Positions 41,078-51,060 are shown, counted from the stretch's first letter. The stretch is 64,000 bases of DNA from an uncultured Flavobacteriales bacterium (GCA_946482515.1 CAMLRS010000001.1:1-64000), one strand, 5' to 3'. The notes: a model not told the origin generated them from the letters alone. Made by a program: numbers and translations.

Positions 41078-43033
41078 TTAGCTACCGAGGGAATACAGCA
41101 CCGCGTCGTGTACAACGATCGGGTGTTTCTTCGACAGCTCTTCCAACCAGAGTTTTTCGAGGTAATTCTGGTAATCGGATGTCACAGCTCCTTTAGCCTC
41201 GCTGAGTTGTTTTGGCCCCGGGGCAATGATCTCTTCCACATCGATTACGTATACTTTTCCTTCAAAAGTGTAAGACGGATTCACGCCTTTTTTCAACTCA
41301 CGACCTTTCAGGAAGTTGGTTTGCTCTACTTCGTATTTGTTGGTCTTCACGCGCAGGTTCAGCTCTGAATCCTTGTTCACTACCGCAATTACGGTTTTAG
41401 AAGTCGTTGTGTCGTTTTTCAGGAGCTTGGCTACCTGATCGGCTACTTCCTGGTTGCGGCATTCGTAAACGAAGGCGTTGTAACGCTGGCCCCACTGGTA
41501 GTTGGAGGCGTTTTGCTCGAAGTAAACGCGCAGACCTGCCGTATCTCTGATCGCTTTGTTCCAGACTTTGTCGGTCATGATCTCGTAGAGCAGGATGCCG
41601 TCGTGGTATTCCTGCATCAGCGCTTTGAATTCCGGGTATTTGCGGTCGAGCTGTTTTTCTTCGTAAGCGAGGATTTCGCCGCGCTGCCAGCTTTCGTATT
41701 GCTTTTTCACCGTTGTCTGCGCATCGCCTTTGCGGGCTTTGTTGTAGTTCTTCTCGAGGTAATCGGCGAACTGCTGCTGAGTGAATGTTTGTTTTCCGAG
41801 GGTGAACATCGTTTTGTTGGATGTAAACGCATCAGCGTTCCATTTGCCCAGGAAGTACGTGGAATCGAGGTTTTGCTCGAACCACTTCGCTGTTTTAGCA
41901 TAGCTGTCCTTGAAACCGTATTCTTTCTTAAGCTTGTTCACAAAAGAATTCTGCGTTTTCATGGAACGCTCATCTTTGTTCACTTTACCCTGCAGCTCTT
42001 TTTTCATATCGTCGAACGAACGCAGGTTGGTCCATTCGAGGCGCTGAATAATGTGGAAGCCGTAATCGGTTTTCACCGGCTCGGAGTAATCGCCGTCTTT
42101 TTTCAGCTTGAACGCTGCTTCTTCAAATTCCGGCACCATACGTGTGGTCGTTCCTGTTCCGAAAAGTGGCAGAACACCGCCTTTTTCAGCAGTTTGGTTG
42201 TCGTCGGAGAACTCGCTGGCCAATGCTTCGAAGGATGTTCCCTGCTTGAGCTTCTGGTAGATTTCTTCGATCTTTTTCTGAGCACTGGCAATTTCTTCCG
42301 ATGAAGCATCTTTGCCTGTTGCCACCATGATGTGTGCGGCTTTCATCGTACCACGCGCCGGACGCTGGTCTACGACTTTCAGGATGTGGTAACCGAAGCG
42401 TGTACGCACAGGATCGGAGATTTTCCCAACTGGTGTCGTGTACGCAGCTTCTTCGAATGGGTACACCATCTGGAATGCCGTAAAGTAACCAAGGTCACCA
42501 GCGTTGCGCTGTGCGGAAGGATCATCGGAACCGTTTGGTCCTCTGGCAACGGTATTGAAATCTTCGCCGTTCTCGATGCGTTTTTTCAGCGCCATGATCT
42601 TGTTCCAGGCACGCAGCGTGTCTTCCGGCGTAGCGTTCTCATCCAGACGGATCAGGATATGCGACGCGCGCACTTCTGTTTTCATGCGTTCATACGCTTG
42701 CTTCACCAACGCGCTGTTCTGCGTAGAATCGACCAGGTAAGGCTGGGAAAGCTGACGACGGTAGCCATCGAGCTCTTTTTTGAGCTTCGGAATGGTATCG
42801 TAACCCAGCGCTTCTGCTTCCGCTACTTTTAACTTGAATTTCTTGAACAGCTCCATGTATTCATCCAGGGAAGCTTTGTCGTATTTAGGCGCATTGTTGT
42901 TTTTGAGGTAGATCTGCAAAAACTCTGTTTTGCTGACTTTTTTACCGTCGATTTCCAATACCGTTTCGTCTTTTTGAGCGGCAGCCTGAAAGGCAAACAC
43001 CAGACCCAACGCCAGGAAGATTCTTTTTTTCAT
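41078..43033 (-). CDS. Periplasmic peptidyl-prolyl isomerase with two parvulin domains
   Basis: From ATG 43033 the product has 651 residues with a signal peptide (about 1-19). It has an N-terminal chaperone-like helical part (about 20-115), two adjacent parvulin (rotamase) domains (about 118-330) with VRASHILIRLDENATPE and KAAHIMVATGK, and a helical C-terminal half. This resembles SurA/PpiD-type chaperones that carry outer-membrane proteins. A gene of similar purpose lies at 46079. A longer upstream frame lacks a signal peptide and overlaps no promoter. Confidence 0.9.
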   Translation of the reverse strand: MKKRIFLALGLVFAFQAAAQKDETVLEIDGKKVSKTEFLQIYLKNNNAPKYDKASLDEYMELFKKFKLKVAEAEALGYDTIPKLKKELDGYRRQLSQPYLVDSTQNSALVKQAYERMKTEVRASHILIRLDENATPEDTLRAWNKIMALKKRIENGEDFNTVARGPNGSDDPSAQRNAGDLGYFTAFQMVYPFEEAAYTTPVGKISDPVRTRFGYHILKVVDQRPARGTMKAAHIMVATGKDASSEEIASAQKKIEEIYQKLKQGTSFEALASEFSDDNQTAEKGGVLPLFGTGTTTRMVPEFEEAAFKLKKDGDYSEPVKTDYGFHIIQRLEWTNLRSFDDMKKELQGKVNKDERSMKTQNSFVNKLKKEYGFKDSYAKTAKWFEQNLDSTYFLGKWNADAFTSNKTMFTLGKQTFTQQQFADYLEKNYNKARKGDAQTTVKKQYESWQRGEILAYEEKQLDRKYPEFKALMQEYHDGILLYEIMTDKVWNKAIRDTAGLRVYFEQNASNYQWGQRYNAFVYECRNQEVADQVAKLLKNDTTTSKTVIAVVNKDSELNLRVKTNKYEVEQTNFLKGRELKKGVNPSYTFEGKVYVIDVEEIIAPGPKQLSEAKGAVTSDYQNYLEKLWLEELSKKHPIVVHDAVLYSLGS

Positions 43034-43234
43034 GTATAGAACGCTAATATATAATTCAAACCGTCCGGCCCTGTTCTCCGATACTATCGGCACAGGACGG
43101 GACTCAAATGTAACATTTTGTTTCTGCTCTTGGAGCGGTACACCCTGAATTAGCAAAAAATTAAGAACTGCTGTTTCGTGGTTTTATTGTTTCTCCGACC
43201 TCGAGATAACTGCATGTTACCGAACCAATAGACG

Positions 43235-43275
43235 CAAAAAAGGCCGCTTGGATGGAAACGGCCTTGTTATTTTTA
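43235..43275 (-). terminator. Intrinsic terminator downstream of guaB
   Basis: AAGGCCG (43240-43246) pairs with CGGCCTT (43259-43265). The plus-strand A-run before it is a T-run on the minus strand. It is about 200 nt after the guaB stop, beyond a repeat block. Confidence 0.7.
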
Positions 43276-43317
43276 TTCGTATCGTTTTTTTTGGAACCAC
43301 ATAGACACAGAGAATCT

Positions 43318-43468
43318 TACCGTCCTCAGTCTTCAGTCATTCGGTCTTGATGTCTAAATCTGAACCACATAGAACACATAGTAGTCCGGTCTTCAGTCCT
43401 CAGTTTCCGGTCGTTCGGTCCTGATGTCCTAAAACCTGTCTGCCGACAGGCAGGTCCTGAAGTCTTGA
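43318..43468. repeat. GTCTTCAGTC/CTGATGTCC repeat block
   Basis: Words GTCTTCAGTC, GGTCTTGATGTC, GTCCTGATGTCC and a TGTCTGCCGACAGGCAGG hairpin match the blocks at 25843 and 48436. It lies directly after the guaB stop. Confidence 0.65.
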
Positions 43469-43472
43469 TGTC

Positions 43473-44945
43473 TTATTTCAAGCTGTAGTTCGGTGCTTCG
43501 CGGGTGATGGTCACATCGTGCGGGTGCGATTCGCGCATACCGGCTGAAGTGATGCGAACGAATTCGGCGCCTTTCAGCTTATCGATCGTTCCTGCCCCAC
43601 AATAGCCCATTCCGGCGCGCAGACCACCAACGATCTGGTAAATGACTTCAACGAGGTTTCCTTTGTAAGGTACTCTTCCCGAAATTCCTTCCGGAACGAG
43701 CTTTTTGATATCGTCTTCAGCATCCTGGAAGTAACGGTCTTTCGAGCCTTTCTGCATCGCTTCGAGCGAGCCCATTCCGCGGTAGGATTTGAATTTACGT
43801 CCTTCGTAAATGATCGTTTCACCCGGCGATTCTTCTACTCCGGCAAACATGGAGCCGATCATTACAACATCTGCTCCGGCTGCAATCGCTTTCACGATAT
43901 CGCCTGTGTAACGGATACCACCGTCGGCGATTACCGGAACACCTGTGCCTTCGAGCGCCAGGGCTACGTCGTTAACGGCTGTCAATTGCGGAACACCTAC
44001 ACCGGCGATGATACGCGTGGTGCAGATCGATCCCGGACCGATTCCCACTTTCACTGCGTCAGCTCCAGCGTTTACAAGGTATTTCGCTGCTTCGGCCGTA
44101 GCGATATTTCCTACGATCACGTCGAGTTTCGGGAAATGCTGCTTGACTTCTTTGAGCTTAGTCACTACGCCTTCCGTATGTCCGTGTGCCGTATCGATCA
44201 CGATGGCATCCACACCGGCTTCTACGAGTGCCGTTACGCGCTCCAGTGTATCCTGTGTAACACCTACTGCAGCGGCTACGCGCAAACGACCATACTGGTC
44301 TTTGCAGGAATTCGGGTGGGTTTTTACTTTAATGATGTCGCGGTAGGTAATGAGACCGATCAGTTTGTTATCGGCATCGACTACCGGCAGTTTTTCAATC
44401 TTTTTTTCCTGGAGGATTTCCTCGGCTTTCGCCAGGCTGGTTCCGTCGGTTGTGGTGATGAGGTTGCCGGAAGTCATCACTTCCCGCACCGGACGTCCTT
44501 CGTTCTTTTCGAAACGCAGGTCGCGGTTGGTAATGATCCCTTTCAAACGGCGCTCGCTGTCGATCACCGGAATACCACCGATCTTGTTTTCTTTCATCAG
44601 CACCAGCGCGTCGCGAACGATCGCTTCTTCGGAAAGTGTTACCGGATCGAGGATCATACCGCTTTCGGAACGCTTGACTTTGCGCACCTGCAATGCCTGA
44701 TCGGCGATGGTCATGTTTTTGTGAATCACACCGATACCGCCCTGCTGTGCAAGGGCAATGGCGAGGTTGGCCTCTGTCACGGTATCCATTGCTGCCGATA
44801 CGATAGGCGTATTGACTTCAATGTTACGGGTGAAGCGGCTTTTTAACTGAACATCGCGTGGAAGAACTTGTGAAAATGCTGGGACGAGAAGTACGTCGTC
44901 GTAGGTGAGACCTTCTCTGACTGTTTGAAGACTGGACAATGCCAT
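43473..44945 (-). CDS. guaB: Inosine-5'-monophosphate dehydrogenase
   Basis: GuaB oxidises IMP to XMP with NAD+, the committed step of guanine nucleotide synthesis. From ATG 44945 the protein has 490 residues, the family norm. It has an N-terminal strand [16 protein letters not shown], paired CBS domains (about 95-200), catalytic loop [11 protein letters not shown] with the active Cys, [12 protein letters not shown], and the flap YRGMGS. The frame is open upstream but the predicted promoter (44976-44983) lies inside that extension. It is a single-gene unit. Confidence 0.97.
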   Translation of the reverse strand: MALSSLQTVREGLTYDDVLLVPAFSQVLPRDVQLKSRFTRNIEVNTPIVSAAMDTVTEANLAIALAQQGGIGVIHKNMTIADQALQVRKVKRSESGMILDPVTLSEEAIVRDALVLMKENKIGGIPVIDSERRLKGIITNRDLRFEKNEGRPVREVMTSGNLITTTDGTSLAKAEEILQEKKIEKLPVVDADNKLIGLITYRDIIKVKTHPNSCKDQYGRLRVAAAVGVTQDTLERVTALVEAGVDAIVIDTAHGHTEGVVTKLKEVKQHFPKLDVIVGNIATAEAAKYLVNAGADAVKVGIGPGSICTTRIIAGVGVPQLTAVNDVALALEGTGVPVIADGGIRYTGDIVKAIAAGADVVMIGSMFAGVEESPGETIIYEGRKFKSYRGMGSLEAMQKGSKDRYFQDAEDDIKKLVPEGISGRVPYKGNLVEVIYQIVGGLRAGMGYCGAGTIDKLKGAEFVRITSAGMRESHPHDVTITREAPNYSLK

Positions 44946-44975
44946 TGATGAACTTATTTTCTGTATAAATTCGTG

Positions 44976-44983
44976 CAAAAATA
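44976..44983 (-). promoter_or_regulatory. -7 promoter element of guaB
   Basis: The minus strand reads TATTTTTG, a perfect TAnnTTTG, about 31 nt before the guaB start codon. It also argues against the longer upstream start. Confidence 0.6.
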
Positions 44984-45020
44984 ACAATTTCAATCGACAT
45001 GCGAAATGATTGAAATAAAT

Positions 45021-45126
45021 TTCACCACAAAGAAGCAAAGACTTTTGTGTCGTACTGTGTTTGTTAAGATAGCAAAGGGATTGTGGTTGAAAACGTCCTC
45101 CCCTTTATCCACCTCCAAAGGGGAAA
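45021..45126. repeat. CACCACAAAG half-repeat followed by CTCCCC repeat
   Basis: TTCACCACAAAGAAGCAAAG (45021-45040) and AAGATAGCAAAGGGA (45066-45080) form one half of the element seen at 11637 and 24451. A CTCCCC copy with CCTCCAAAGGGGA lies at 45096-45126. The other half is missing here. Confidence 0.65.
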
Positions 45127-45250
45127 CTAAGTACAACTTCAAACTAGTAACTTCTAACTAGAAACCAGTTCCGATAAAATATTGTTAAACTCCCTACGTT
45201 CATAGGCTATTCGGGTGGAAACCCGTAACATTGGATTGATATTTCGCGCT

Positions 45251-45880
45251 ATGTTCAAATTTTTATGTTCGCTGGTTTTTATAGGATGCTTCATTTTTAC
45301 GGCTTCTGCGCAGGATGAAAAACGCCTGATCCAGCTTTCCGGGGTGGTGATCTCATCCGACAGCCTCGAGCAAATGCCTTATGCCACGATCTTCGATAAA
45401 ACAGTTGCACGCGGAACGATTGCTGATTATTTCGGTTTCTTTTCCATGGTGGTGCAGCCCGGCGATACGATCCTGTTCACCTATCTCGGACACGAGGAAT
45501 CGAGCTTTATCGTTCCCGATACGCTGAAAGATGCCCGTTATTCGATCATTCACATGATGATGGTCGATACAATCAATTACCTGCCGGAAATCATCGTTTA
45601 CCCATGGCCTTCGCGCGAAGCATTTGCCAAAGCTTTTGTGGAAATGGACCCGTATGATGATGCCATCCGTCGTGCACAAAAACAGCTTTCAGGTGAAAGC
45701 CTGGCGTTTATTGCGGCCCGCGTTTCGACCGATCCGTCGCTTTCCTATAATTACGCAATGAACCAGCAGAACACCCGGTTGTATACCATGGGGCAATCAC
45801 CGGTCAACAACCTCATGAACCCTTTTGCCTGGGCCACGTTCCTGAATTCCTGGCGGGCGGGTGAATTGGGGAGAGAGTAG
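45251..45880 (+). CDS. Secreted protein with carboxypeptidase-regulatory-like domain
   Basis: From ATG 45251 the 209-residue product has a Sec signal peptide (cleavage near SAQ-D). A region of about 85 residues matches the beta-sandwich of carboxypeptidase-D regulatory-like domains common at the N-termini of TonB-dependent receptors (LSGVVISSDSLEQMPYATIFDKTVARGTIADYFGFFSM, then VQPGDTILFTYLG). The rest is an unassigned Tyr/Arg-rich part. No barrel follows, so it is not a receptor. It may bind surface glycans or cell-envelope components. Confidence 0.72.
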   Translation: MFKFLCSLVFIGCFIFTASAQDEKRLIQLSGVVISSDSLEQMPYATIFDKTVARGTIADYFGFFSMVVQPGDTILFTYLGHEESSFIVPDTLKDARYSIIHMMMVDTINYLPEIIVYPWPSREAFAKAFVEMDPYDDAIRRAQKQLSGESLAFIAARVSTDPSLSYNYAMNQQNTRLYTMGQSPVNNLMNPFAWATFLNSWRAGELGRE

Positions 45881-45883
45881 ATG

Positions 45884-45968
45884 ATTTTTGATTGTGGATG
45901 CTTGATTTTTGATGGAGAGTTGTTTTCCACTTACCATCAAGCATCAAAAATTCAACATCCAACATCGG
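45884..45968. repeat. GATGCTTGATT-type inverted repeat, copy 2
   Basis: GATTTTTGATTGTGGATGCT and its complement CATCAAGCATCAAAAATTCA (45938-45957) form a long hairpin around about 20 nt. The same words occur at 38630 and 48560. Confidence 0.65.
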
Positions 45969-46078
45969 ACTTTACCTCTTTATCGTGAAAAACACAATAA
46001 TTGTAGCCCTCCGCTGTTTTACATGTCGAAAAAGAACGCGAATTTAGCAGGTTCAAATACTCACGTAAGAATACGTTC

Positions 46079-47449
46079 ATGATAAAAACCCTTTTTAGCA
46101 GCTTTTGTGTGATTTTCACCACCTTGTGCTGCTTCGGTCAGCCTAAGGTCATTGACAAAGTGGTTGCCCAGGTTGGCGACAACATCATTCTGCTTTCGGA
46201 TATCGAAGTTATGAAATTGCAGGCCGCACAAGCCAAAATGACGCCTACGGAAAAAGACGAATGTCTCTACCTCGAAGAGCTGATGTATCAAAGTCTTTTG
46301 GTAAACCAGGCCGAGCTGGACAGTATCCAGATCAGCGACGAGCAGGTCGAAGCCGAAATGGAAGCCAGTTTGCGCCAGATCGAAGCCAAGATGGAAGGCA
46401 TCAAAACCGAAGAAGGCAAACCGATGACCATTGAGGAATTCTACGGTAAAACGCGTGTTCAGATCAAGGAAGAATTTCGCGATGTGAAAAAGAAGCAGAT
46501 GCAGGGCAAGGAAGTAGAGCGCAACATTACCAAAGACATTTCCGTTTCACCGCGCGAAGTGGAAGCGTTTTACAACAAGATCCCGAAAGACAGCCTTCCG
46601 CTTATCAATACGCAGCTGGCCTTCCAGCAGATCGTTATTTTCCCGGCCATTACGAAAGCTGACAAGCAACTGGCCCGCAAAAAGCTGGAGGACATTCGCA
46701 AGGACATCGTGGTGAATGGCAAAAGCTTCGAAACACAGGCACGGATTCACTCCATGGACCCGGGAAGCGGTCAGCGGGGCGGTATGATCGAAGCTACGCG
46801 TGGTATGATGGTGAAGCCGTTCGAAGCAACTGCCTACAGCCTCAAAGAAGGTGAAGTGAGCGAAGTGTTCGAAACAGAATTCGGTTTCCACATTATGAAG
46901 CTGCTGCAACGTCGCGGCGACGATTACGTCTGCCTCCATATCCTTATGATCCCGGAATTCAGCAACGACAGCCTCGCTGCAGCCAGCAACCGACTGAACG
47001 AATGCTACGAAGCGCTCCGCGCGAACAAGATTACGTGGGACGAGGCCGTGAAGAAGTATTCCAACGACCCGAACACGAAAGAAAATAAAGGGATCATCAC
47101 CAACCCGATCACCGGTGAGCAGATGTGGGACATGGAAGACGTGAACCAGGTCGATCCGCAAATGTTCCAGCTGACGGATAATCTTGAAAAAGGAGGCATC
47201 ACCGCACCAGGCTTTTACGGCGATTTCATCGAGCGTAAACAAGGATTGCGCATCGTTCGACTGATGGACCGCACGGAGCCGCACGTAGCCAACCTGAAAG
47301 ACGATTACGTACTCATCCGCACGGCAGCAGAGAACGAGAAGAAACAGAAAGCCATTCTCGAGTGGACCAAATCACGCATCTCGACCGCTTACATCCGCAT
47401 CGACGAAGCTTATAAGAATTGTCCGTTCCAGAATGTCTGGGTACCGTAA
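46079..47449 (+). CDS. SurA-like periplasmic peptidyl-prolyl isomerase
   Basis: The 456-residue protein has a Sec signal peptide (about 1-20), a SurA-type N-terminal helical domain (about 25-165) and two parvulin domains (about 175-280 and 285-390) with FETQARIHSMDPGSGQRGG and FETEFGFHIMKLL. SurA escorts unfolded outer-membrane proteins to the BamA complex in the periplasm, so it partners functionally with BamA at 57190. The gene is close to moxR (30 nt). Its likely operon mate is unrelated in function, so co-transcription is possible but unproven. Confidence 0.92.
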   Translation: MIKTLFSSFCVIFTTLCCFGQPKVIDKVVAQVGDNIILLSDIEVMKLQAAQAKMTPTEKDECLYLEELMYQSLLVNQAELDSIQISDEQVEAEMEASLRQIEAKMEGIKTEEGKPMTIEEFYGKTRVQIKEEFRDVKKKQMQGKEVERNITKDISVSPREVEAFYNKIPKDSLPLINTQLAFQQIVIFPAITKADKQLARKKLEDIRKDIVVNGKSFETQARIHSMDPGSGQRGGMIEATRGMMVKPFEATAYSLKEGEVSEVFETEFGFHIMKLLQRRGDDYVCLHILMIPEFSNDSLAAASNRLNECYEALRANKITWDEAVKKYSNDPNTKENKGIITNPITGEQMWDMEDVNQVDPQMFQLTDNLEKGGITAPGFYGDFIERKQGLRIVRLMDRTEPHVANLKDDYVLIRTAAENEKKQKAILEWTKSRISTAYIRIDEAYKNCPFQNVWVP

Positions 47450-47479
47450 CTTAAACCACCCTAAAACTATTTGAACGCC

Positions 47480-48433
47480 ATGTCAGACGTAGCAGCTATT
47501 GAACAACTCGTAACCGACTATAAAGCATTAAAAAACGAAATCCACCAGGTAATCGTAGGCCAGGATGAAGTGGTCGACCAGGTGTTGATTTCTATTTTTT
47601 CGCGCGGACATTGTTTGCTCGTCGGCGTTCCGGGACTGGCGAAAACGTTGCTGGTAAATACCATTGCCCAGACGCTTGGCCTTTCGTTCAATCGTATCCA
47701 GTTTACGCCCGACCTGATGCCCTCGGACATCATCGGTTCGGAAATCCTGGATGAAAGCCGTCATTTCAAGTTCATCAAAGGACCGCTGTTCAACAATATC
47801 ATTCTCGCGGATGAGATCAACCGTACACCTCCTAAAACGCAGTCGGCTTTGCTCGAAGCGATGCAGGAGCGCCGTGTGACGGCTGCAGGAACAACTTACG
47901 AGCTTCCGCATCCGTTCTTCGTACTCGCTACGCAGAACCCGATCGAACAGGAAGGAACCTATGCTTTGCCTGAAGCTCAGCTCGACCGTTTCATGTTCAA
48001 CATCTGGGTCGATTACCCATCGTATATCGAAGAGCTGGCGATCGTTCGCAGCACCACTTCGGATACGAAGATCGAACTGAAGCAAATTGTTTCGGGTGAA
48101 AAGATCGCGCAATACCAGGAACTGATTCGCCGTATTCCGGTAGCCGATAACGTGCTGGAATATGCCGTAAAGCTGGTTGGAAAAACGCGTAAGGACAGCG
48201 ACCTCGCGCCAACAATCACCAAAGATTTCATTTCGTGGGGAGCAGGACCACGTGCTTCGCAATACCTCATCGTTGGCGCAAAATGCCATGCAGCACTAAA
48301 CGGTCGTTTCTCACCTGATATCGAAGACGTAAAAGCTGTGGCTGCGCCAATTCTGCGTCACCGTATCGTGCGCAATTACCGTGCAGAAGCGGAAGGGTAT
48401 ACGACGGATAAGATTATCTCGCAACTGCTTTAA
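47480..48433 (+). CDS. MoxR-family AAA+ ATPase
   Basis: From ATG 47480 the protein has 317 residues. Motifs are Walker A GVPGLAKT (about 50-57), Walker B ILADEINRTPPKTQSALLEAMQE, sensor region LATQNPIEQEGTYALPEAQLDRF and the lid with GAGPRASQYL. MoxR proteins act as chaperones that insert metal or assemble von Willebrand A-containing membrane complexes. In Bacteroidetes they often precede DUF58 and VWA-domain genes, but no such gene follows within the window; a repeat block and opposite-strand genes come next. An alternative TTG start at 47471 adds three residues. Confidence 0.93.
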   Translation: MSDVAAIEQLVTDYKALKNEIHQVIVGQDEVVDQVLISIFSRGHCLLVGVPGLAKTLLVNTIAQTLGLSFNRIQFTPDLMPSDIIGSEILDESRHFKFIKGPLFNNIILADEINRTPPKTQSALLEAMQERRVTAAGTTYELPHPFFVLATQNPIEQEGTYALPEAQLDRFMFNIWVDYPSYIEELAIVRSTTSDTKIELKQIVSGEKIAQYQELIRRIPVADNVLEYAVKLVGKTRKDSDLAPTITKDFISWGAGPRASQYLIVGAKCHAALNGRFSPDIEDVKAVAAPILRHRIVRNYRAEAEGYTTDKIISQLL

Positions 48434-48435
48434 GA

Positions 48436-48676
48436 CTTACAGTCTCCGGTCGGCCGGTCGACAGTCAGACAGTCTTCAGTCCTGTACTACCTTTCGATAG
48501 TAGGGCTTCAATCTTTGCCGTTCACCTCGGCGGATCTTCGACAGAGGGCGCTAAGACAATGTTGGATGGTTAGTTTTTGATTTTTGATGAAGTCTAATCC
48601 ATCATCAAACACCATCCTAAAATCCTGATGTCTTGATACCTTGCCTGCCGGCAGGCAGGTCCTGAAGTACTGAAAT
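48436..48676. repeat. CCGGTCGGCC/GTCTTCAGTC repeat block with hairpins
   Basis: The same kit as at 25843 and 43318: GTCTTCAGTC, a CTACCTTTCGATAGTAGG hairpin (48487-48504), a CCTCGGCGGATCTTCGACAG segment, GATTTTTGATGAAG and a GCCTGCCGGCAGGCAGG hairpin (48643-48659). It fills the gap between moxR and the next convergent gene. Confidence 0.65.
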
Positions 48677-49348
48677 CTAAACGAGTTCTTTGAACTTCCC
48701 GGAAAAGTAAACCTTATCGCGATTGACGCGTGATTCCAGCGCTTCGCGGAAACCGGCATAGCTGCCTTCGGGAATGCAATTCACCGGGAAAAACAGCTGC
48801 AGATCTTCGAGGTATTCGAAATAAACGGTTTGTTGCTGTACTTCCACCCTTCTGAGACCCGAGAAATACAATACGCGCACTTCACGGTCGGAGACGACAA
48901 CGGCTTTGTGCGTAATGCCCACACGGAACCACGGAACGCCTACCAGCAGGAATACCAGCTGATCGAGTGCCAGCAAGCCATAAGCCACTGTCAAAGGCCA
49001 CGCTTCAGGTGTAAGCACATAGGAAACGCATGCGAAAAATATGGCCACAACGACTTCCAGGATCAGGTACAGGCGCACTTGCTTCTTGCGTTCAGGACCG
49101 ATCTCAGCGCACCAGATAAAGCGTTCCGGCTTGCGCGTCATGCCAACACCCACCCAGCGCGTTACCGAGCGACGGGCGATCAGCAACAACAATAAGGCTG
49201 CAAAGCAAAGAAAAACAACGTCGCGGTAAGGCATTTGCCCGGCGCTTACGCGTAAAAAATCAAGCGGGATATCGAAACCGACAAGGATAGCGAATGCCAT
49301 GGCCGGAAATGAAATAACCAGCAAAAGAATATTGATCGAACGATTCAT
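48677..49348 (-). CDS. Four-helix membrane protein of unknown function
   Basis: The 223-residue product has a first transmembrane helix (about 5-28), then helices at about 42-60, 93-113 and 119-140, and a C-terminal strand-rich domain (about 145-223, with FRVGITHKAVVVSDREVRVLYF) that resembles PH-like domains, a common plan in small bacterial membrane proteins. I do not assign a family. The start ATG overlaps the stop of the DUF349 gene by one base, so it is translationally coupled in the PfkB-DUF349 operon. Confidence 0.7.
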   Translation of the reverse strand: MNRSINILLLVISFPAMAFAILVGFDIPLDFLRVSAGQMPYRDVVFLCFAALLLLLIARRSVTRWVGVGMTRKPERFIWCAEIGPERKKQVRLYLILEVVVAIFFACVSYVLTPEAWPLTVAYGLLALDQLVFLLVGVPWFRVGITHKAVVVSDREVRVLYFSGLRRVEVQQQTVYFEYLEDLQLFFPVNCIPEGSYAGFREALESRVNRDKVYFSGKFKELV

Positions 49349-51048
49349 CAGAGCTGCTTGATTTTCTCTTTAATCTCTTCGATTTTGCGCTGCGCAGCCT
49401 GGATTTTGTTTTCCACTTCTTTCTTCAGTGCATCGGCACCTTTGGAATTAGCGAAGAAGCCCAGGTTGTTTTCGTATTGCAAAATATCGGATTTGAGCTT
49501 GTGCATTTTATCGAACAGATCGGCGCGTTCCTTGGCCAGCATACGATCCGCGTTCGGGCTTCCCTTCAGCGTATCGAGTCGCGCCTGGAACATCACGCGT
49601 TCCTGCTCTGCTCCTTCGAGCTTCAGTTTTTCGTAATGGGCGTTCAGTGCATCGCGGTAAGCATTGTAGGTCGAGTCTTTATGCTTCATCGGCACAAAAC
49701 CGATCGCGCTGAATTCAGCTGAGAATGCTTTCAGGGCCTCGATGGCTTCTTTTTTGTTCTCCGGAAGCTGGTAAGCCTTGATCTTTTCGATCAGCGCCAG
49801 CTTGGTTGCCAGGTTGCCTTCCAGCTCACTGTCCTGCTCGGCAAAATGGTTTTGTTTCGCCGTAAAGAAATGGTCACAAGCCGCGCGGAATTCTTTCCAG
49901 AGCTTCTGCTCATTGCGCTGACCGGCATTTCCGATGGCTTTCCAGCGCTGCTGGATTTTCAGGATCTTATCCGTAGTCGCTTTCCAGTCGTGCGAATCTT
50001 TCAGCGCTACTACTTCGTCAATCAGGGCCTGCTTTTTATGAGCGAGGTCGTCAAACTGTGTGCGCATGCCATCGAAGAACGATTTCTTGGCATTGAAAAA
50101 CTCATCGCAGTGGTTGCGGAAAGTCTTCCACAATTCTTCGTTTTCCTTGCGCGGACCAAAGCCCACGTTTTTCCATTCAGCCTGCAATGCGAGCAATTCT
50201 TCGGTCTTGGTTTCCCAGTCTTTTGCCGTTGTGAGGCTGTTGCCGAAGTCTTTGAGCAATTGCGCAGCGCGGTCAACGATCCCTTTTTTGCGCTCGAGGT
50301 TTTCGGTGAGCTCTGTGCGACGCTCATCGTAGAACGCATGGATGCGGTTATAGATAGCGCGAACGCTGTCCCAATAAGCGTTCTTGAGGTTTTCCCAATC
50401 GTCGTTGTTGACCGGTCCGATCTCTTCCCACTCGTTTTGCAGGGCCTTGATCGCGTGTTCCACGTCCTTGATCTGCTCTACTTTTTCGAGCTGCTGGATG
50501 CGGTTAATCACATCGAGCTTGAGCTGGTGGTTGCGGTGCAGATCGTGTTCACGCAACTCACGGTAAATTTTGAGGTGGTAGAAGAAATCTTCGAGCAAAC
50601 GCGAATATTCCGACTGGACTTCCTGGCGTTTCTCGCGCGGGATATCGCCTACCTGTTTCCACGCTTCGTGGATTTCCTTGTATTGTGCAAGAGCCGCACC
50701 GATGTTCTCCTCTTTCTGGATCACTTCACGCAAACGCTCGATGAGCGCTTTTTTGCGGCGAAGGTGCATTTCTTCTTCGTCTTTTTTATGGCGCTGGGCC
50801 CCATTCCTGCGATCCCTGTATTCAGCATAAATCTCATAGAATTCCTCGCGGATCGGGTCGGCCGGCTGTTCTTCCGGTTCTTCTCCGCGTTCTTTCGCTT
50901 CCAGCTGGGCAACCTGGAATTTACGCGTTTCTTCGAGCAGCAAGTCGTCAAACCTGGTGCGAAGGTCGCTCACTTCACGGCTGACCGCCAATGGATCTTC
51001 CTGAGTGGTCAGGGCCTTGAGTGCTTCGATAAATGCTGACTTTTCCAT
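49348..51048 (-). CDS. DUF349 repeat protein
   Basis: The 566-residue protein has several DUF349 repeats, each about 70 residues with a Trp and IG or VG core, for example WEEIGPVNNDDWENLKNAYW, WKNVGFGPRKENEELWKTF, WKAIGNAGQRNEQKLWKEF and FVPMKHKDSTYNAYRDAL. A charged N-terminus and coiled-coil segments surround them. No signal peptide is present, so it is cytoplasmic. DUF349 proteins are widespread in Bacteroidetes and Actinobacteria and their role is unknown. It is downstream of pfkB and upstream of a membrane protein gene in one operon. Confidence 0.93.
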   Translation of the reverse strand: MEKSAFIEALKALTTQEDPLAVSREVSDLRTRFDDLLLEETRKFQVAQLEAKERGEEPEEQPADPIREEFYEIYAEYRDRRNGAQRHKKDEEEMHLRRKKALIERLREVIQKEENIGAALAQYKEIHEAWKQVGDIPREKRQEVQSEYSRLLEDFFYHLKIYRELREHDLHRNHQLKLDVINRIQQLEKVEQIKDVEHAIKALQNEWEEIGPVNNDDWENLKNAYWDSVRAIYNRIHAFYDERRTELTENLERKKGIVDRAAQLLKDFGNSLTTAKDWETKTEELLALQAEWKNVGFGPRKENEELWKTFRNHCDEFFNAKKSFFDGMRTQFDDLAHKKQALIDEVVALKDSHDWKATTDKILKIQQRWKAIGNAGQRNEQKLWKEFRAACDHFFTAKQNHFAEQDSELEGNLATKLALIEKIKAYQLPENKKEAIEALKAFSAEFSAIGFVPMKHKDSTYNAYRDALNAHYEKLKLEGAEQERVMFQARLDTLKGSPNADRMLAKERADLFDKMHKLKSDILQYENNLGFFANSKGADALKKEVENKIQAAQRKIEEIKEKIKQL

Positions 51049-51060
51049 AATCCTATCGGT

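Larger units (their letters stand above)
43034..43472. other. Gene-free stretch of 439 nt with terminator and repeats
   Basis: A terminator for guaB lies at 43235-43275. From 43318 to 43468 runs a GTCTTCAGTC/CTGATGTCCT repeat block, related to 25843 and 48436, with a TGTCTGCCGACAGGCAGG hairpin near 43437-43454. No gene is visible. Confidence 0.5.

Noticed and set aside
49846..51039. A 397-codon plus-strand frame opposite the DUF349 gene.
   Set aside because: It mirrors the coding strand's periodicity and lacks any recognisable motif, whereas the DUF349 repeats are clear.
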